The notes under the pieces are model-generated. The model was not told where the DNA came from and searched no databases. It saw only the letters and a program-made list of their open reading frames with translations. 64,000 nucleotides of DNA from Saccharospirillum sp. (GTDB taxonomy: Bacteria; Pseudomonadota; Gammaproteobacteria; Pseudomonadales; Natronospirillaceae): positions 288,422 through 352,421 of the forward strand of contig JAGYIL010000004.1 of assembly GCA_018402545.1 (NCBI GenBank), written 5' to 3'. The translations under genes and the position numbers were made by a program. Shown here one piece after another: positions 25,809-32,714 of this stretch (the first letter of the stretch is position 1; every line of letters begins with the position of its first letter).

Positions 25809-26177
25809 ATGAAATTTATAGACCAATTGGCACAAATCGCTGAAAGCTCAGTGTTGAACGCGCTTTCATCAGACGTCAAGAAAGATGACATCGTTGAGTT
25901 TCAAGAGCATGAATTTTCCGGAGTGAAAGGTGTCGTCATGCTCGTCGGTTATGTAAGCCACAATATCGAGGATGGTAGTTGCATTGCAGTACTCAACCCT
26001 GACGAATCAATCAAAGAAGCATTAAAGCCCAATGTGGGTTACAACTCTGGCATCCTGAAAGAGATTGTCGCTCAAAAATGTGATGCCCTAGTTCAAGTTT
26101 GGATAGATGCTTACAAACCCAAAAAAGATCGTTTATCGATACTTACAAAGTACAGATCAAGAAAACGTACAGCATGA
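25809..26177 (+). CDS. Hypothetical cassette protein
   Basis: A 122-aa soluble protein with no family I recognise. The start at 25809 follows AGAGGAACC, while an in-frame GTG at 25776 would begin inside attC site 1. The C-terminus is strongly basic (YRSRKRTA), and the middle has a hydrophobic core VKGVVMLVGYVSHN. It ends 28 bp before the next attC-like site. Confidence 0.75.
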   Translation: MKFIDQLAQIAESSVLNALSSDVKKDDIVEFQEHEFSGVKGVVMLVGYVSHNIEDGSCIAVLNPDESIKEALKPNVGYNSGILKEIVAQKCDALVQVWIDAYKPKKDRLSILTKYRSRKRTA

Positions 26178-26204
26178 AAGCTCCAGACCGAGGCCACTGC
26201 TGTC

Positions 26205-26262
26205 ACATAACCATTTGCTCTTGCGGACTCGGTTTCCTCGCTCGCAAAGCAAGGCGCTATTT
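26205..26262 (+). other. attC site 2 (degenerate cores)
   Basis: ACATAAC (26205-26211) and the GCGCTAT end (26254-26260) bound arms TTTGCTCTTGCGG and CTCGCAAAGCAAGG that pair with one extra base. The core departs from GTTRRRY, so activity may be low. Confidence 0.6.
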
Positions 26263-26281
26263 TCTCAGAAGGAGTTGATCA

Positions 26282-26509
26282 ATGTGGAAAAATGGAACCG
26301 CTGATTCTACTCAGATTGGCTATGTGAATCGAAACAATCAAAAGAACCATGGAACTCGTGGCAAAAGAGGCACAGATCATAATGCAACTACCTACAAGCT
26401 TGAGTGCTTGCAGCAGGGTTGCGGTTTTATCTATGGCGCCAATGGCACCGATGTGTTTCACCGAAAATGTCCTAAATGCCAGAAAGGAAACCCAGGAATT
26501 GATTACTAA
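26282..26509 (+). CDS. Small zinc-ribbon-like cassette protein
   Basis: A 75-aa protein whose C-terminal half has Cys at QQGCGF and KCPKCQ plus a Cys at ECLQ, a zinc-ribbon-like arrangement. The N-terminal half carries IGYVNRNNQ and GTDHNAT, which I associate with a widespread family of small proteins of unknown function found on mobile DNA. Strong ribosome site GGAG before the ATG. Same strand as its neighbours and flanked by attC sites, so it is a self-contained cassette. Confidence 0.8.
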   Translation: MWKNGTADSTQIGYVNRNNQKNHGTRGKRGTDHNATTYKLECLQQGCGFIYGANGTDVFHRKCPKCQKGNPGIDY

Positions 26510-26511
26510 GC

Positions 26512-26587
26512 ACATTACAATCGCAAGCACACCGGGCCTTCGGCCCTCTACTTGCTACGCTCGCGTGAGTTGCGGGCGTTATAAGTA
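26512..26587 (+). other. attC site 3
   Basis: Begins ACATTAC and ends with GCGTTATAA. Arms ATCGCAAGCACACC and GTGAGTTGCGGGC pair across a central GGGCCTTCGGCCC hairpin. It starts just after the previous stop codon. Confidence 0.75.
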
Positions 26588-26601
26588 TTAGGAGTTTCAC
26601 A

Positions 26602-27051
26602 TTGAGTCAGGATATCAAAGAAATTGTAGATACATTCATCAGTATTTCACTAGGAAAGTTAGTTGAAACCGACTTTGTTTCCAGAGATTTAATTGATAGA
26701 AATTGGTATTCACGTTTTGATATGAACCATAGATTAGAAGCAGATGAGTTTTTCGCTGCAGCCTCAATTGATGAGGCTAATCGACCAGTTGTTGTGTTTA
26801 ACGCTGAAAGTAATATTAAAGCTTTAGCTTGGGTTATTCCACATGAAGCTATTCACTTAGCTCAGATATGTAAAAAGGATCTAGAGCCTTGTAATGGCTA
26901 CAGTCTTTGGAAAGGTAAAAAATTTCCAAATTTAACTGCAACTGACCCAAATTATTTTTCTCCAGAGCACCAGCCGTGGGAAGCCGAAGCAAAAGAACTT
27001 GAAGATCTTGTAAGAGGTGCATTGTATGAGAAATTACCACAACCTAGATGA
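26602..27051 (+). CDS. Small HExxH putative metallopeptidase, cassette-encoded
   Basis: A 149-aa protein using a TTG start supported by AGGAG seven bases upstream. The zinc-protease motif HEAIH lies at residues 81-85, and a PWEAEA segment at 125-130 may give the third zinc ligand, as in minimal zincins. No signal peptide, so it acts in the cytoplasm if it is an enzyme. The family is not recognised; such small zincins occur in toxin, defence and phage settings. Flanked by attC sites 3 and 4. Confidence 0.72.
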   Translation: MSQDIKEIVDTFISISLGKLVETDFVSRDLIDRNWYSRFDMNHRLEADEFFAAASIDEANRPVVVFNAESNIKALAWVIPHEAIHLAQICKKDLEPCNGYSLWKGKKFPNLTATDPNYFSPEHQPWEAEAKELEDLVRGALYEKLPQPR

Positions 27052-27066
27052 CACTTAAAGCAAGCG

Positions 27067-27143
27067 CATGTTGTTCGCCCCCTACGGGGTCGGGACTTCC
27101 TTTCCGCTGCGCTTCACTACGGCCCCAAATTCGGGCGTTAGCA
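27067..27143 (+). other. attC site 4
   Basis: The right end GGGCGTTAGCA carries the usual GCGTTA core (GTTAGCA, 27137-27143). The left core is not canonical; arms TCGCCCCCTACGGGG and GGCCCCAAATTCGGGC pair partly. The left limit is uncertain. Confidence 0.55.
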
Positions 27144-27162
27144 ATCAAAATAGGACTGATGT

Positions 27163-28200
27163 GTGTTTAAGTATTTCTTAAAAAATTTATGGAAATCAGA
27201 GCTATTAGCATTCATCACAGCTCTCGCCACAGGATCGGCTTTGGTGATTGATTTGTCGTTTGCACAATCGTTTTTATGGGTTAAGTTTATACCCATAGGG
27301 CTTGTAGCTATATACGTTATTGCTCATCTATGGGAAACATGGTCTTTTTCCTATCAAACATACAGCGCTATACCGTTACCTTATTTTATCTGCTTGGCTC
27401 AAAACCATGAATGGTATATTAGTGCCATTAAACAACAGGAGGCGCAAATAAAGAAAGAAGGGATTGCGTGGGATGGAATTCAGAATAACTTCAAAATCCA
27501 CAGACAAGATTGGGCTTTCTTTGACTCGTCAAAGCTAAGCGAGAGCTCATCAGAATGGATTCATAAAACCAAGGATATATCTAACCATTTCGACCATTTA
27601 GCAAATCGAATAGAAACGCAACCTCTATTCCATGTGTTTGTTGCTGCACCGGCTCCGATTGCGCTTGGAGTAGGTGCGTTGTTTGCAGGTAGAGTTCCTT
27701 TTACAGTACATCAACATGCTGGCATGGTTAAGAGCCCTTACACGACAGTACATAGCGAGGTTATAACAGCAGAAGCCGGTTATCATATCCTTAACCGAAG
27801 AGTGGCCGAACTAAAATTTATTGAGGAAAAATCTGACCCAGTAGTTGAAGCTATAGAAGGAGCTAATAATACTCTTATTGTTCTTGATTTTACTGGGCAC
27901 AGGTTACCCAAGCCCTATCCAACAGAAGATAAAACTAAGATTTTGAGGCTAGGAATGAAAGGGGAAGAGGGCCATATCCCTCTTAGTGATCAGTGGATGC
28001 TAATCGCTCAAGAAATTAGTAGTATTATTTCTTCAGAGTTAAACAACGGTAACAAGGTTTCTGTTCTTCTTGGTGTTCCATCCACAATGGCATTTTTAAT
28101 TGGTACTATTTTAAGAACTTCAAGTAGGATAGATATTTTTTACTTCAATAGAAGTTTGGATAGATATCATAAAGTCTTTAATCTGAGTGAGCTTGACTAA
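27163..28200 (+). CDS. Two-TM protein with SAVED-like domain (candidate CBASS-type effector)
   Basis: A 345-aa protein with two N-terminal TM helices (about residues 13-30 and 38-56), a linker, and a C-terminal domain that looks like SAVED. FHVFVAAPAPIALGVGALF (156-174) is an effector-binding strand-helix, and VLLGVPSTMAFLIGTIL (301-317), followed by IFYFNRSLDRYHKVFNL, is the typical domain end. In CBASS, SAVED proteins bind cyclic oligonucleotides, and TM-SAVED proteins are presumed membrane-disrupting effectors. No CD-NTase is nearby, so it may respond to a distant cyclase or be an orphan. GTG start with AGGA upstream. It is an AT-rich cassette gene between attC sites 4 and 5. Confidence 0.72.
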   Translation: MFKYFLKNLWKSELLAFITALATGSALVIDLSFAQSFLWVKFIPIGLVAIYVIAHLWETWSFSYQTYSAIPLPYFICLAQNHEWYISAIKQQEAQIKKEGIAWDGIQNNFKIHRQDWAFFDSSKLSESSSEWIHKTKDISNHFDHLANRIETQPLFHVFVAAPAPIALGVGALFAGRVPFTVHQHAGMVKSPYTTVHSEVITAEAGYHILNRRVAELKFIEEKSDPVVEAIEGANNTLIVLDFTGHRLPKPYPTEDKTKILRLGMKGEEGHIPLSDQWMLIAQEISSIISSELNNGNKVSVLLGVPSTMAFLIGTILRTSSRIDIFYFNRSLDRYHKVFNLSELD

Positions 28201-28223
28201 GAATTGTTAACAAAGCTATCCAG

Positions 28224-28253
28224 CCTAAATGGACAGGCATCGTAGTAAAAACA
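28224..28253. repeat. CCTAAATGGACAGG repeat, copy 1
   Basis: About 30 bp nearly identical to 30461-30490 and 30500-30529, with similarity continuing about 20 bp further. Perhaps a remnant of a transposon end. Confidence 0.6.
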
Positions 28254-28282
28254 GTTTTAGATGCTTCAGTCAACGCTGTATA

Positions 28283-28353
28283 GACCCCCACATTAGGCGA
28301 CTATCACGGATGAGTTATCGATAGTTTATGTTTATGAAGTAGAGGTGGGTGTC
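28283..28353. repeat. 71-bp inverted-repeat element, copy A1
   Basis: Starts GACCCCCAC and ends GTGGGTGTC. The internal ATTAGGCGACTATC is shared with A3 and A7, which have the same length of 71 bp. Confidence 0.75.
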
Positions 28354-28422
28354 ACGCTGGCATCAGGCAAAGACTGTTCTTCGGTTCTGATATAGGGGTT
28401 TTTGTCGTTCACGGTCTAATAT

Positions 28423-28490
28423 GACATCCACAATAGCCGACTATCAAATCAACAAAGATCATAGGTCGATACTATTGGCTGTAATAGATC
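28423..28490. repeat. Inverted-repeat element, decayed copy A2
   Basis: Starts GACATCCAC and shares GCCGACTATC and CATAGGTCGATACTATTG with the 69-bp subfamily (A4-A6). The right terminus is lost. Confidence 0.6.
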
Positions 28491-28520
28491 TCTGTACAGT
28501 ACTGGTTCAAAACCGAGTAT

Positions 28521-28589
28521 AGATAACAATGGACTGGGGCTAAAATTTGCCGCTCCATTACAAGACTGCAGACGAGTTCGGCGTTAGAC
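28521..28589 (+). other. attC site 5
   Basis: AGATAAC (28521-28527) and a perfect right core GTTAGAC (28583-28589). The arm TAACAATGGACTGG pairs with GAGTTCGGCGTTA. It comes 13 bp before the next gene. Confidence 0.75.
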
Positions 28590-28602
28590 GAGAAGGTAAT
28601 TT

Positions 28603-29484
28603 ATGGCCAAGTTGATAAAATCACCAGAAGATTTACCCGATTGGTTCCCATTGGAAACCTACAAGAGAGATTTGAATGATCATCAGTGGCTTGACGAGTT
28701 GGTGTGGAGACGTACAGCGAAAACTGTATGGGAGAATACCGGAGACCGAGAAAAGGCCTTGGATACATTCAAAAACCTAGTTTTAACAAGGTCAAGCCAG
28801 GATGTATCAGAGAAATCCATGCTACTAAAAGAAACCAAACACGCTTCAGAAGTTTGGGGTATTAGAGAGATTCCACCGTTCTACATGGCGTACTTGGGTT
28901 GCATGATCAACGAGTCAAAGAGAGGGCGTGAGCTTACACATTATCTGACTCAATTGAGAAAAGGTAAATCGCTCCAAGAACTTTATAGTAGTGAAACTCC
29001 AGAAATCATTGAGTGCGCCCAGAAGGAAGGGATCGGTGATTGGGTGGAATGGGATAAAGAACCCTTTGATATGCAGGACATTCTACCAAGATTCCCGGTG
29101 GTGGTGGATCTGGACCAGGATGACGAAACGCTGAAGTTGGCTTTTGAGATATGGCTTTCTGGAGTCAGATCCGAACTTGGTAAGGCCCCTAAGCCAGTTT
29201 CAAAAAAAGACTTCGAATATTGGTTGCAGTATGGGTTGTTGCCGGTTTTCGACCTATCATTTTGGGCAGATCTAAATGACCTAAAATATACAGATGCTCT
29301 AATTGCTAATTCAGTGTGGCCTGACACATATGTAGACAACACGGAGAGGTTGAGAAAAGTCTCTAAACCAAAAGTTAATCAGATACTTGGAAGTTGGACG
29401 TTCATCATTAGATTTTGGAGACAGCTAGAGCTATCGGAGTCACTAGAATTGCTTGTTAAGGAAAAGCGGAACGAAAAATCATAG
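28603..29484 (+). CDS. DUF6387-like hypothetical cassette protein
   Basis: A 293-aa, highly charged soluble protein. The opening SPEDLPDWFPLETYKRDL resembles the DUF6387 group, whose function is unknown. Rich in Trp and acidic residues, with no signal peptide, TM helix or known catalytic motif. Its start lies just past attC site 5, as for a cassette gene. No clear attC follows it; repeats and a small reading frame occupy the next 400 bp. Confidence 0.75.
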   Translation: MAKLIKSPEDLPDWFPLETYKRDLNDHQWLDELVWRRTAKTVWENTGDREKALDTFKNLVLTRSSQDVSEKSMLLKETKHASEVWGIREIPPFYMAYLGCMINESKRGRELTHYLTQLRKGKSLQELYSSETPEIIECAQKEGIGDWVEWDKEPFDMQDILPRFPVVVDLDQDDETLKLAFEIWLSGVRSELGKAPKPVSKKDFEYWLQYGLLPVFDLSFWADLNDLKYTDALIANSVWPDTYVDNTERLRKVSKPKVNQILGSWTFIIRFWRQLELSESLELLVKEKRNEKS

Positions 29485-29602
29485 ATTTCATTCCGGAATA
29501 TAAAATGGCTGCTTATGGGCTAGTATGGATTAGAGAAATAGCTATCCCTAGAGAACTATCATTAAAAAGATAAGAATGGCTCATCTCTCAACTGAATGAG
29601 CT

Positions 29603-29764
29603 ATGGCCATGAAAAGACATCTGGTGAACTTAGGTATTACGTTAAAGAACCATTTATTAGTAGGGCGCGTCTGGTTCATAATTGACTTTCTTTTTATTAT
29701 TCCAGTGTTTCATGTAGTAATTGGAAGCTTGGATGTCAATATTGTACTAGTATACGTTTTATAA
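29603..29764 (+). CDS. Possible small membrane protein
   Basis: A 53-residue reading frame with one long hydrophobic stretch (VWFIIDFLFIIPVFHVVIG). An alternative ATG is at 29609. No good ribosome site, so expression is doubtful. It lies in the otherwise gene-free interval 29485-29888. Confidence 0.3.
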   Translation: MAMKRHLVNLGITLKNHLLVGRVWFIIDFLFIIPVFHVVIGSLDVNIVLVYVL

Positions 29765-29781
29765 AATGTTAACACTTTCGA

Positions 29782-29852
29782 GACACCCACATTAGGCCGC
29801 TATCGATACCAGCACTGTAATAGTTTAACTTTATAAGCAAGGAGTGGGTGTC
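29782..29852. repeat. 71-bp inverted-repeat element, copy A3
   Basis: The cleanest copy: GACACCCAC at 29782-29790 and GTGGGTGTC at 29844-29852 are perfect inverted termini. The interior shares ATTAGGC and CTATCG with A1. Confidence 0.78.
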
Positions 29853-29873
29853 TCGGCAGCGTAGTTAGTTTAA

Positions 29874-29883
29874 GGGGGGGGGG
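29874..29883 (+). repeat. Ten-base poly-G tract before a start codon
   Basis: A run of ten G ends five bases before the GTG start at 29889 and occupies the ribosome-binding position. Such tracts slip during replication. Confidence 0.8.
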
Positions 29884-29888
29884 CTATT

Positions 29889-30338
29889 GTGCACTGGACA
29901 CAGTATATTTCAGCAATTGGAATACCAATAATCGCAATGCTTGCTGCATTGATCGCTTTCCGTCAATTTCAGATCGCACGTAACAAGTTGAAACTCGATC
30001 TATTCGACAAGCGTATGGAGGTCTACAGCGCTGTTCGAGAGGCCCTCGGTAATATTGCGCGACAAGGGAACCTGACACCAGAGCAGGAGATTCAATACTC
30101 GCAAGGTACGCGCAGCGCTCGTTGGCTATTTGGGCCCGAAGTGTCCAATTATTTAGACAAATCGCTTTGGCATAAGATTACAGATTTAGAACTTCACAAT
30201 ACAATGTCTAAGGACTCGGAAAGCCCAGAGCAGCGTGTTAGGCACATACAGGAGAGGGCCGAGATAATGAAGTGGATGTTTAAACAGTTTAAGGAATTTG
30301 ATGCATTGGTTGAAGATTATCTTACGCTCAAGCATTGA
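29889..30338 (+). CDS. Membrane-anchored hypothetical cassette protein
   Basis: A 149-aa protein with one N-terminal TM helix (residues 6-24, YISAIGIPIIAMLAALIAF), then a charged helical cytoplasmic part beginning RQFQIARNKLKLDLFDKRMEVY. This layout is common in mobile-element proteins of unknown function. GTG start; the ribosome site is formed by the poly-G tract. It is followed by A4 and the CCTAAATGG repeats, and any attC of its own has been lost or disrupted. Confidence 0.7.
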   Translation: MHWTQYISAIGIPIIAMLAALIAFRQFQIARNKLKLDLFDKRMEVYSAVREALGNIARQGNLTPEQEIQYSQGTRSARWLFGPEVSNYLDKSLWHKITDLELHNTMSKDSESPEQRVRHIQERAEIMKWMFKQFKEFDALVEDYLTLKH

Positions 30339-30379
30339 AAGCTGATGTTTCGTAGAAGGCCAAATAGAAAGGTGAATAG

Positions 30380-30448
30380 GACATGCACGAAAGCCGGCTA
30401 TCAGGAAAGCAATGGTCATAGGTTGATGCTATTGTTGTGGTGGGCGTC
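30380..30448. repeat. 69-bp inverted-repeat element, copy A4
   Basis: Starts GACATGCAC and ends GTGGGCGTC. The interior GAAAGCCGGCTATCAGGAAA is nearly identical in A5 and A6. AGGTGAATAG precedes all three. Confidence 0.75.
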
Positions 30449-30460
30449 CACTTAGGGGGT

Positions 30461-30529
30461 CCTAAATGGACAGGCACCGTAGTAAAAACAAACTGGGGTC
30501 CTAAATGGACAGGCACCGTAGTAAAAACA
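30461..30529. repeat. CCTAAATGGACAGG repeat, tandem copies 2 and 3
   Basis: Two 30-bp copies at 30461-30490 and 30500-30529, separated by nine bases that include AACTGGGGT. The rest of 30339-30686 has no gene. Confidence 0.7.
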
Positions 30530-30686
30530 GCTTGAAATGCCTCGGTCATAGAAATTTGTTTTAGGTGCGTTGCAAGAAAATTAATGGATAGGGTTAATCT
30601 GCATGAAAACCTGCCAAATTTCCGGTTTCCAAGCACAGCAGGGCCTCAGGTTGCCCTATGAAAAGATATTTTTAATAAGTGGGCGT

Positions 30687-31676
30687 TCAGGTAAGTAGCT
30701 TTGCCAACCCAAGTCCAGGGGTTCTCTGATAGCCAAACTCTTTAAACTTGGATTTTATGGAAATGGCGGTGCCAACCAAGCCTTTAAACTGGCTCTCGAA
30801 ATACCGGGTGTTGTAGATCCAATGTTCAACATCGATGTTTAGGCGTTCAAGAATGGGCGGGATGCTATTGTCGATACTTCCACGTTTGTCATCCCGTAGT
30901 TGTCGCCCGGTCCAGTCTACCAGTTCCAGGTAATCCTGCAGCCGGAAGGGGAGGCCAGCAGGCATGTCCTGTCGCGGGTAACCTACAAACGGGAATAGTA
31001 ATTTTGGCTGATGTGGTTCTGGTGATTCCGGTGCTTTCTGGACCGTAGCAATTCGTTGTTTCGCGGAAGTGTACTCTGAAGTTTCTGGTGTGGCAGCCAT
31101 TTGTGCCCGAATGGGGTTTAAGTCCACATAGGCCAGGCAGGTTGCTAGTGCTGTTTCATCGAGCAATGCCTGAGATTTGAAACGAGCTTCCCAGAAACGG
31201 CCAGTGCAGCCGTCTTCTGCATTGGCCTGTCGAGCTATATCTTCATTGAGAGCCCGCATGAACCAGCTGATCGACATCAGGCGTTCGCGCCATTCTGCTA
31301 CTAGTTCTGAAATGACTCTGAGTTGTTCTTCATACAGGTCTTTACCGGCCAGATACTCATGGCTGAGATGGTTACCGGCATACAGGCTGTGCCAGCGTTG
31401 TATGACTTCGCTATCCGACCAGGCCTTGGCTTTCTCAGCGTTGATGTGCAAAACCACATGGTAGTGGTTGGACATGACGGCATAGGCGCAGATATCGAGC
31501 GCATACACCTCGGCGAGCTGTAGCATGCGTTGCTCAATCCATCCGCGCCGGTGTTCGAAATTGCTACCGGAATGCTCATCGCGCCCGCATAGGAAGGCGC
31601 GGCGCACGCAGCGGGAAGTGCAGTGGTAATAAGGTGTCGCCTCCAGGGCGATCTGGCTTTTCCTTGAATGCGGCAT
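30687..31676 (-). CDS. REP-associated tyrosine transposase (RAYT), Y1 HUH family
   Basis: Single-strand DNA transposase of 329 aa. The HUH metal motif is SNHYHVVLH, and the likely catalytic Tyr is in LAYVDLNPIRA, the usual RAYT sequence. The start is taken at 31676 (MPHSRKSQ); the frame is open further upstream. Unlike IS200 transposases it stands alone. It runs against the cassette genes and lies between GTGGGCGTT (30679) and GTGGGTGTC (31748), which match the termini of the A elements. It probably mobilises, or once mobilised, those repeats. Confidence 0.88.
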   Translation of the reverse strand: MPHSRKSQIALEATPYYHCTSRCVRRAFLCGRDEHSGSNFEHRRGWIEQRMLQLAEVYALDICAYAVMSNHYHVVLHINAEKAKAWSDSEVIQRWHSLYAGNHLSHEYLAGKDLYEEQLRVISELVAEWRERLMSISWFMRALNEDIARQANAEDGCTGRFWEARFKSQALLDETALATCLAYVDLNPIRAQMAATPETSEYTSAKQRIATVQKAPESPEPHQPKLLFPFVGYPRQDMPAGLPFRLQDYLELVDWTGRQLRDDKRGSIDNSIPPILERLNIDVEHWIYNTRYFESQFKGLVGTAISIKSKFKEFGYQRTPGLGLAKLLT

Positions 31677-31679
31677 AGT

Positions 31680-31861
31680 GTCTAACCCTGACGGTATGCG
31701 ATTGCTGTATAAACTACTGGATGTGCTTTGTTGGGTCAAGTATTCAGGTGGGTGTCTCAAGTGGCCTCTAGAATGTTACTGTGAGTGTCTAGGAAGTATT
31801 AAGTGTCTAGGAAGTATTATTCTGCTGCGCTCCAAACCAGCCGAAAATGCAGGCGTTAGCT
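31680..31861 (+). other. Interrupted attC site 6
   Basis: Perfect left core GTCTAAC (31680-31686) followed by CCTGACGG, and right end GCAGGCGTTAGCT (core GTTAGCT, 31855-31861), pair with each other. The 182-bp span is long for attC because it contains CAGGTGGGTGTC and an exact 18-bp tandem duplication (31784-31801, 31802-31819). Confidence 0.5.
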
Positions 31862-31875
31862 AAGGAGAAGAACAT

Positions 31876-32496
31876 TTGGATTTAATTGAAATCGGAAATG
31901 CCCTCTTGTTGCTAGTGAGCGCTATCGCGGGTTTTCTGGTGGGGCAAGCCAATAGCTTTTTCGACAGACGGAACGAAAAGAGGAAGGCATTCAACCGCGC
32001 ACTAGCCGAATTGTTAGAAATTCGGCATCGGTTTAAAGGAGGCATCTATATACTTCAAAGACTCGGAACTGAGGTAAATATCCCGCGAGAGTATCTTGAC
32101 GAGATAATTCAAGGCCTACCAGATGGCTTGCTCTGGGATCCAAACGTCTCTGTGCGCTACGCTGATGCGGTGAATACCCTTTCAGCCTACTCTCCGCTTT
32201 CTGCCTATGTTTTAAGGTCAAAGGACATCGTAGGGCTTTTTGTGAATGGGGGGGTGTTCACTTTTGGCTCTAGTGAAATTACTCACTCTTTAGCTCTGAA
32301 AAACCTGGAAATAATCGAGAACGCTATGCTTCCGGCTATAGAGGAGCCTATTGAGGCTGTCTCGGAATTCTTAGGTAGAAAAACAAAGAAACAGACTCAA
32401 GAAATCCTCGATAGTAGCCGAGAGGTTCTACCTGAGGTAAAAAGCGTTGCAGATGAATTGATTGCAAATGCGAATTCTATGATCGCGACAGGGTGA
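31876..32496 (+). CDS. Hypothetical cassette protein with N-terminal TM helix
   Basis: A 206-aa protein with a TTG start eight bases after AAGGAG. One TM helix at residues 5-25 (ALLLLVSAIAGFLVGQA), then a basic stretch and a long, probably helical domain. The layout is like the protein at 29889, but the sequence is not obviously related. It lies 14 bp after the right core of attC site 6, as expected for a cassette. Function unknown. Confidence 0.72.
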   Translation: MDLIEIGNALLLLVSAIAGFLVGQANSFFDRRNEKRKAFNRALAELLEIRHRFKGGIYILQRLGTEVNIPREYLDEIIQGLPDGLLWDPNVSVRYADAVNTLSAYSPLSAYVLRSKDIVGLFVNGGVFTFGSSEITHSLALKNLEIIENAMLPAIEEPIEAVSEFLGRKTKKQTQEILDSSREVLPEVKSVADELIANANSMIATG

Positions 32497-32521
32497 ATAG
32501 CAGGGTGAATAGGGTGAATAG

Positions 32522-32590
32522 GACATGCACGAAGGCCGGCTATCAGGAAAGCGATTGTCATAGGATGATGCTATTAATGTGATGGGTGTC
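32522..32590. repeat. 69-bp inverted-repeat element, copy A5
   Basis: GACATGCAC to ATGGGTGTC. Preceded by GGGTGAATAG repeated three times in a row (32491-32521). Confidence 0.75.
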
Positions 32591-32645
32591 CACTTTGCAT
32601 TTAAGTTGAAAGAGTTAGCCGTTTTCTTTGACACAAGGTGAATAG

Positions 32646-32714
32646 GACCTGCACGAAAGCCGGCTATCAGGAAATCAATAGTCATAGGTTGATGCTATTG
32701 TTGTGATGGTTGGC
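32646..32714. repeat. 69-bp inverted-repeat element, copy A6, at the end of the HDAC gene
   Basis: GACCTGCAC to ATGGTTGGC. Its right part overlaps the stop codon and last codons of the minus-strand gene at 32695-33639, so it marks the right edge of the island. Confidence 0.72.

Larger units (their letters stand above)
28201..28520. other. Cassette 3' region filled with short repeats
   Basis: After the SAVED gene, GTTAACAAAGC looks like the start of an attC arm. It is followed by one CCTAAATGGACAGG repeat (28224-28253) and two palindromic elements. No gene is visible. Confidence 0.5.

Noticed and set aside
25320-32496. A complete CBASS operon
   Set aside because: A SAVED-like effector is present, but no CD-NTase, E1/E2, JAB or HORMA gene is seen among the cassettes.
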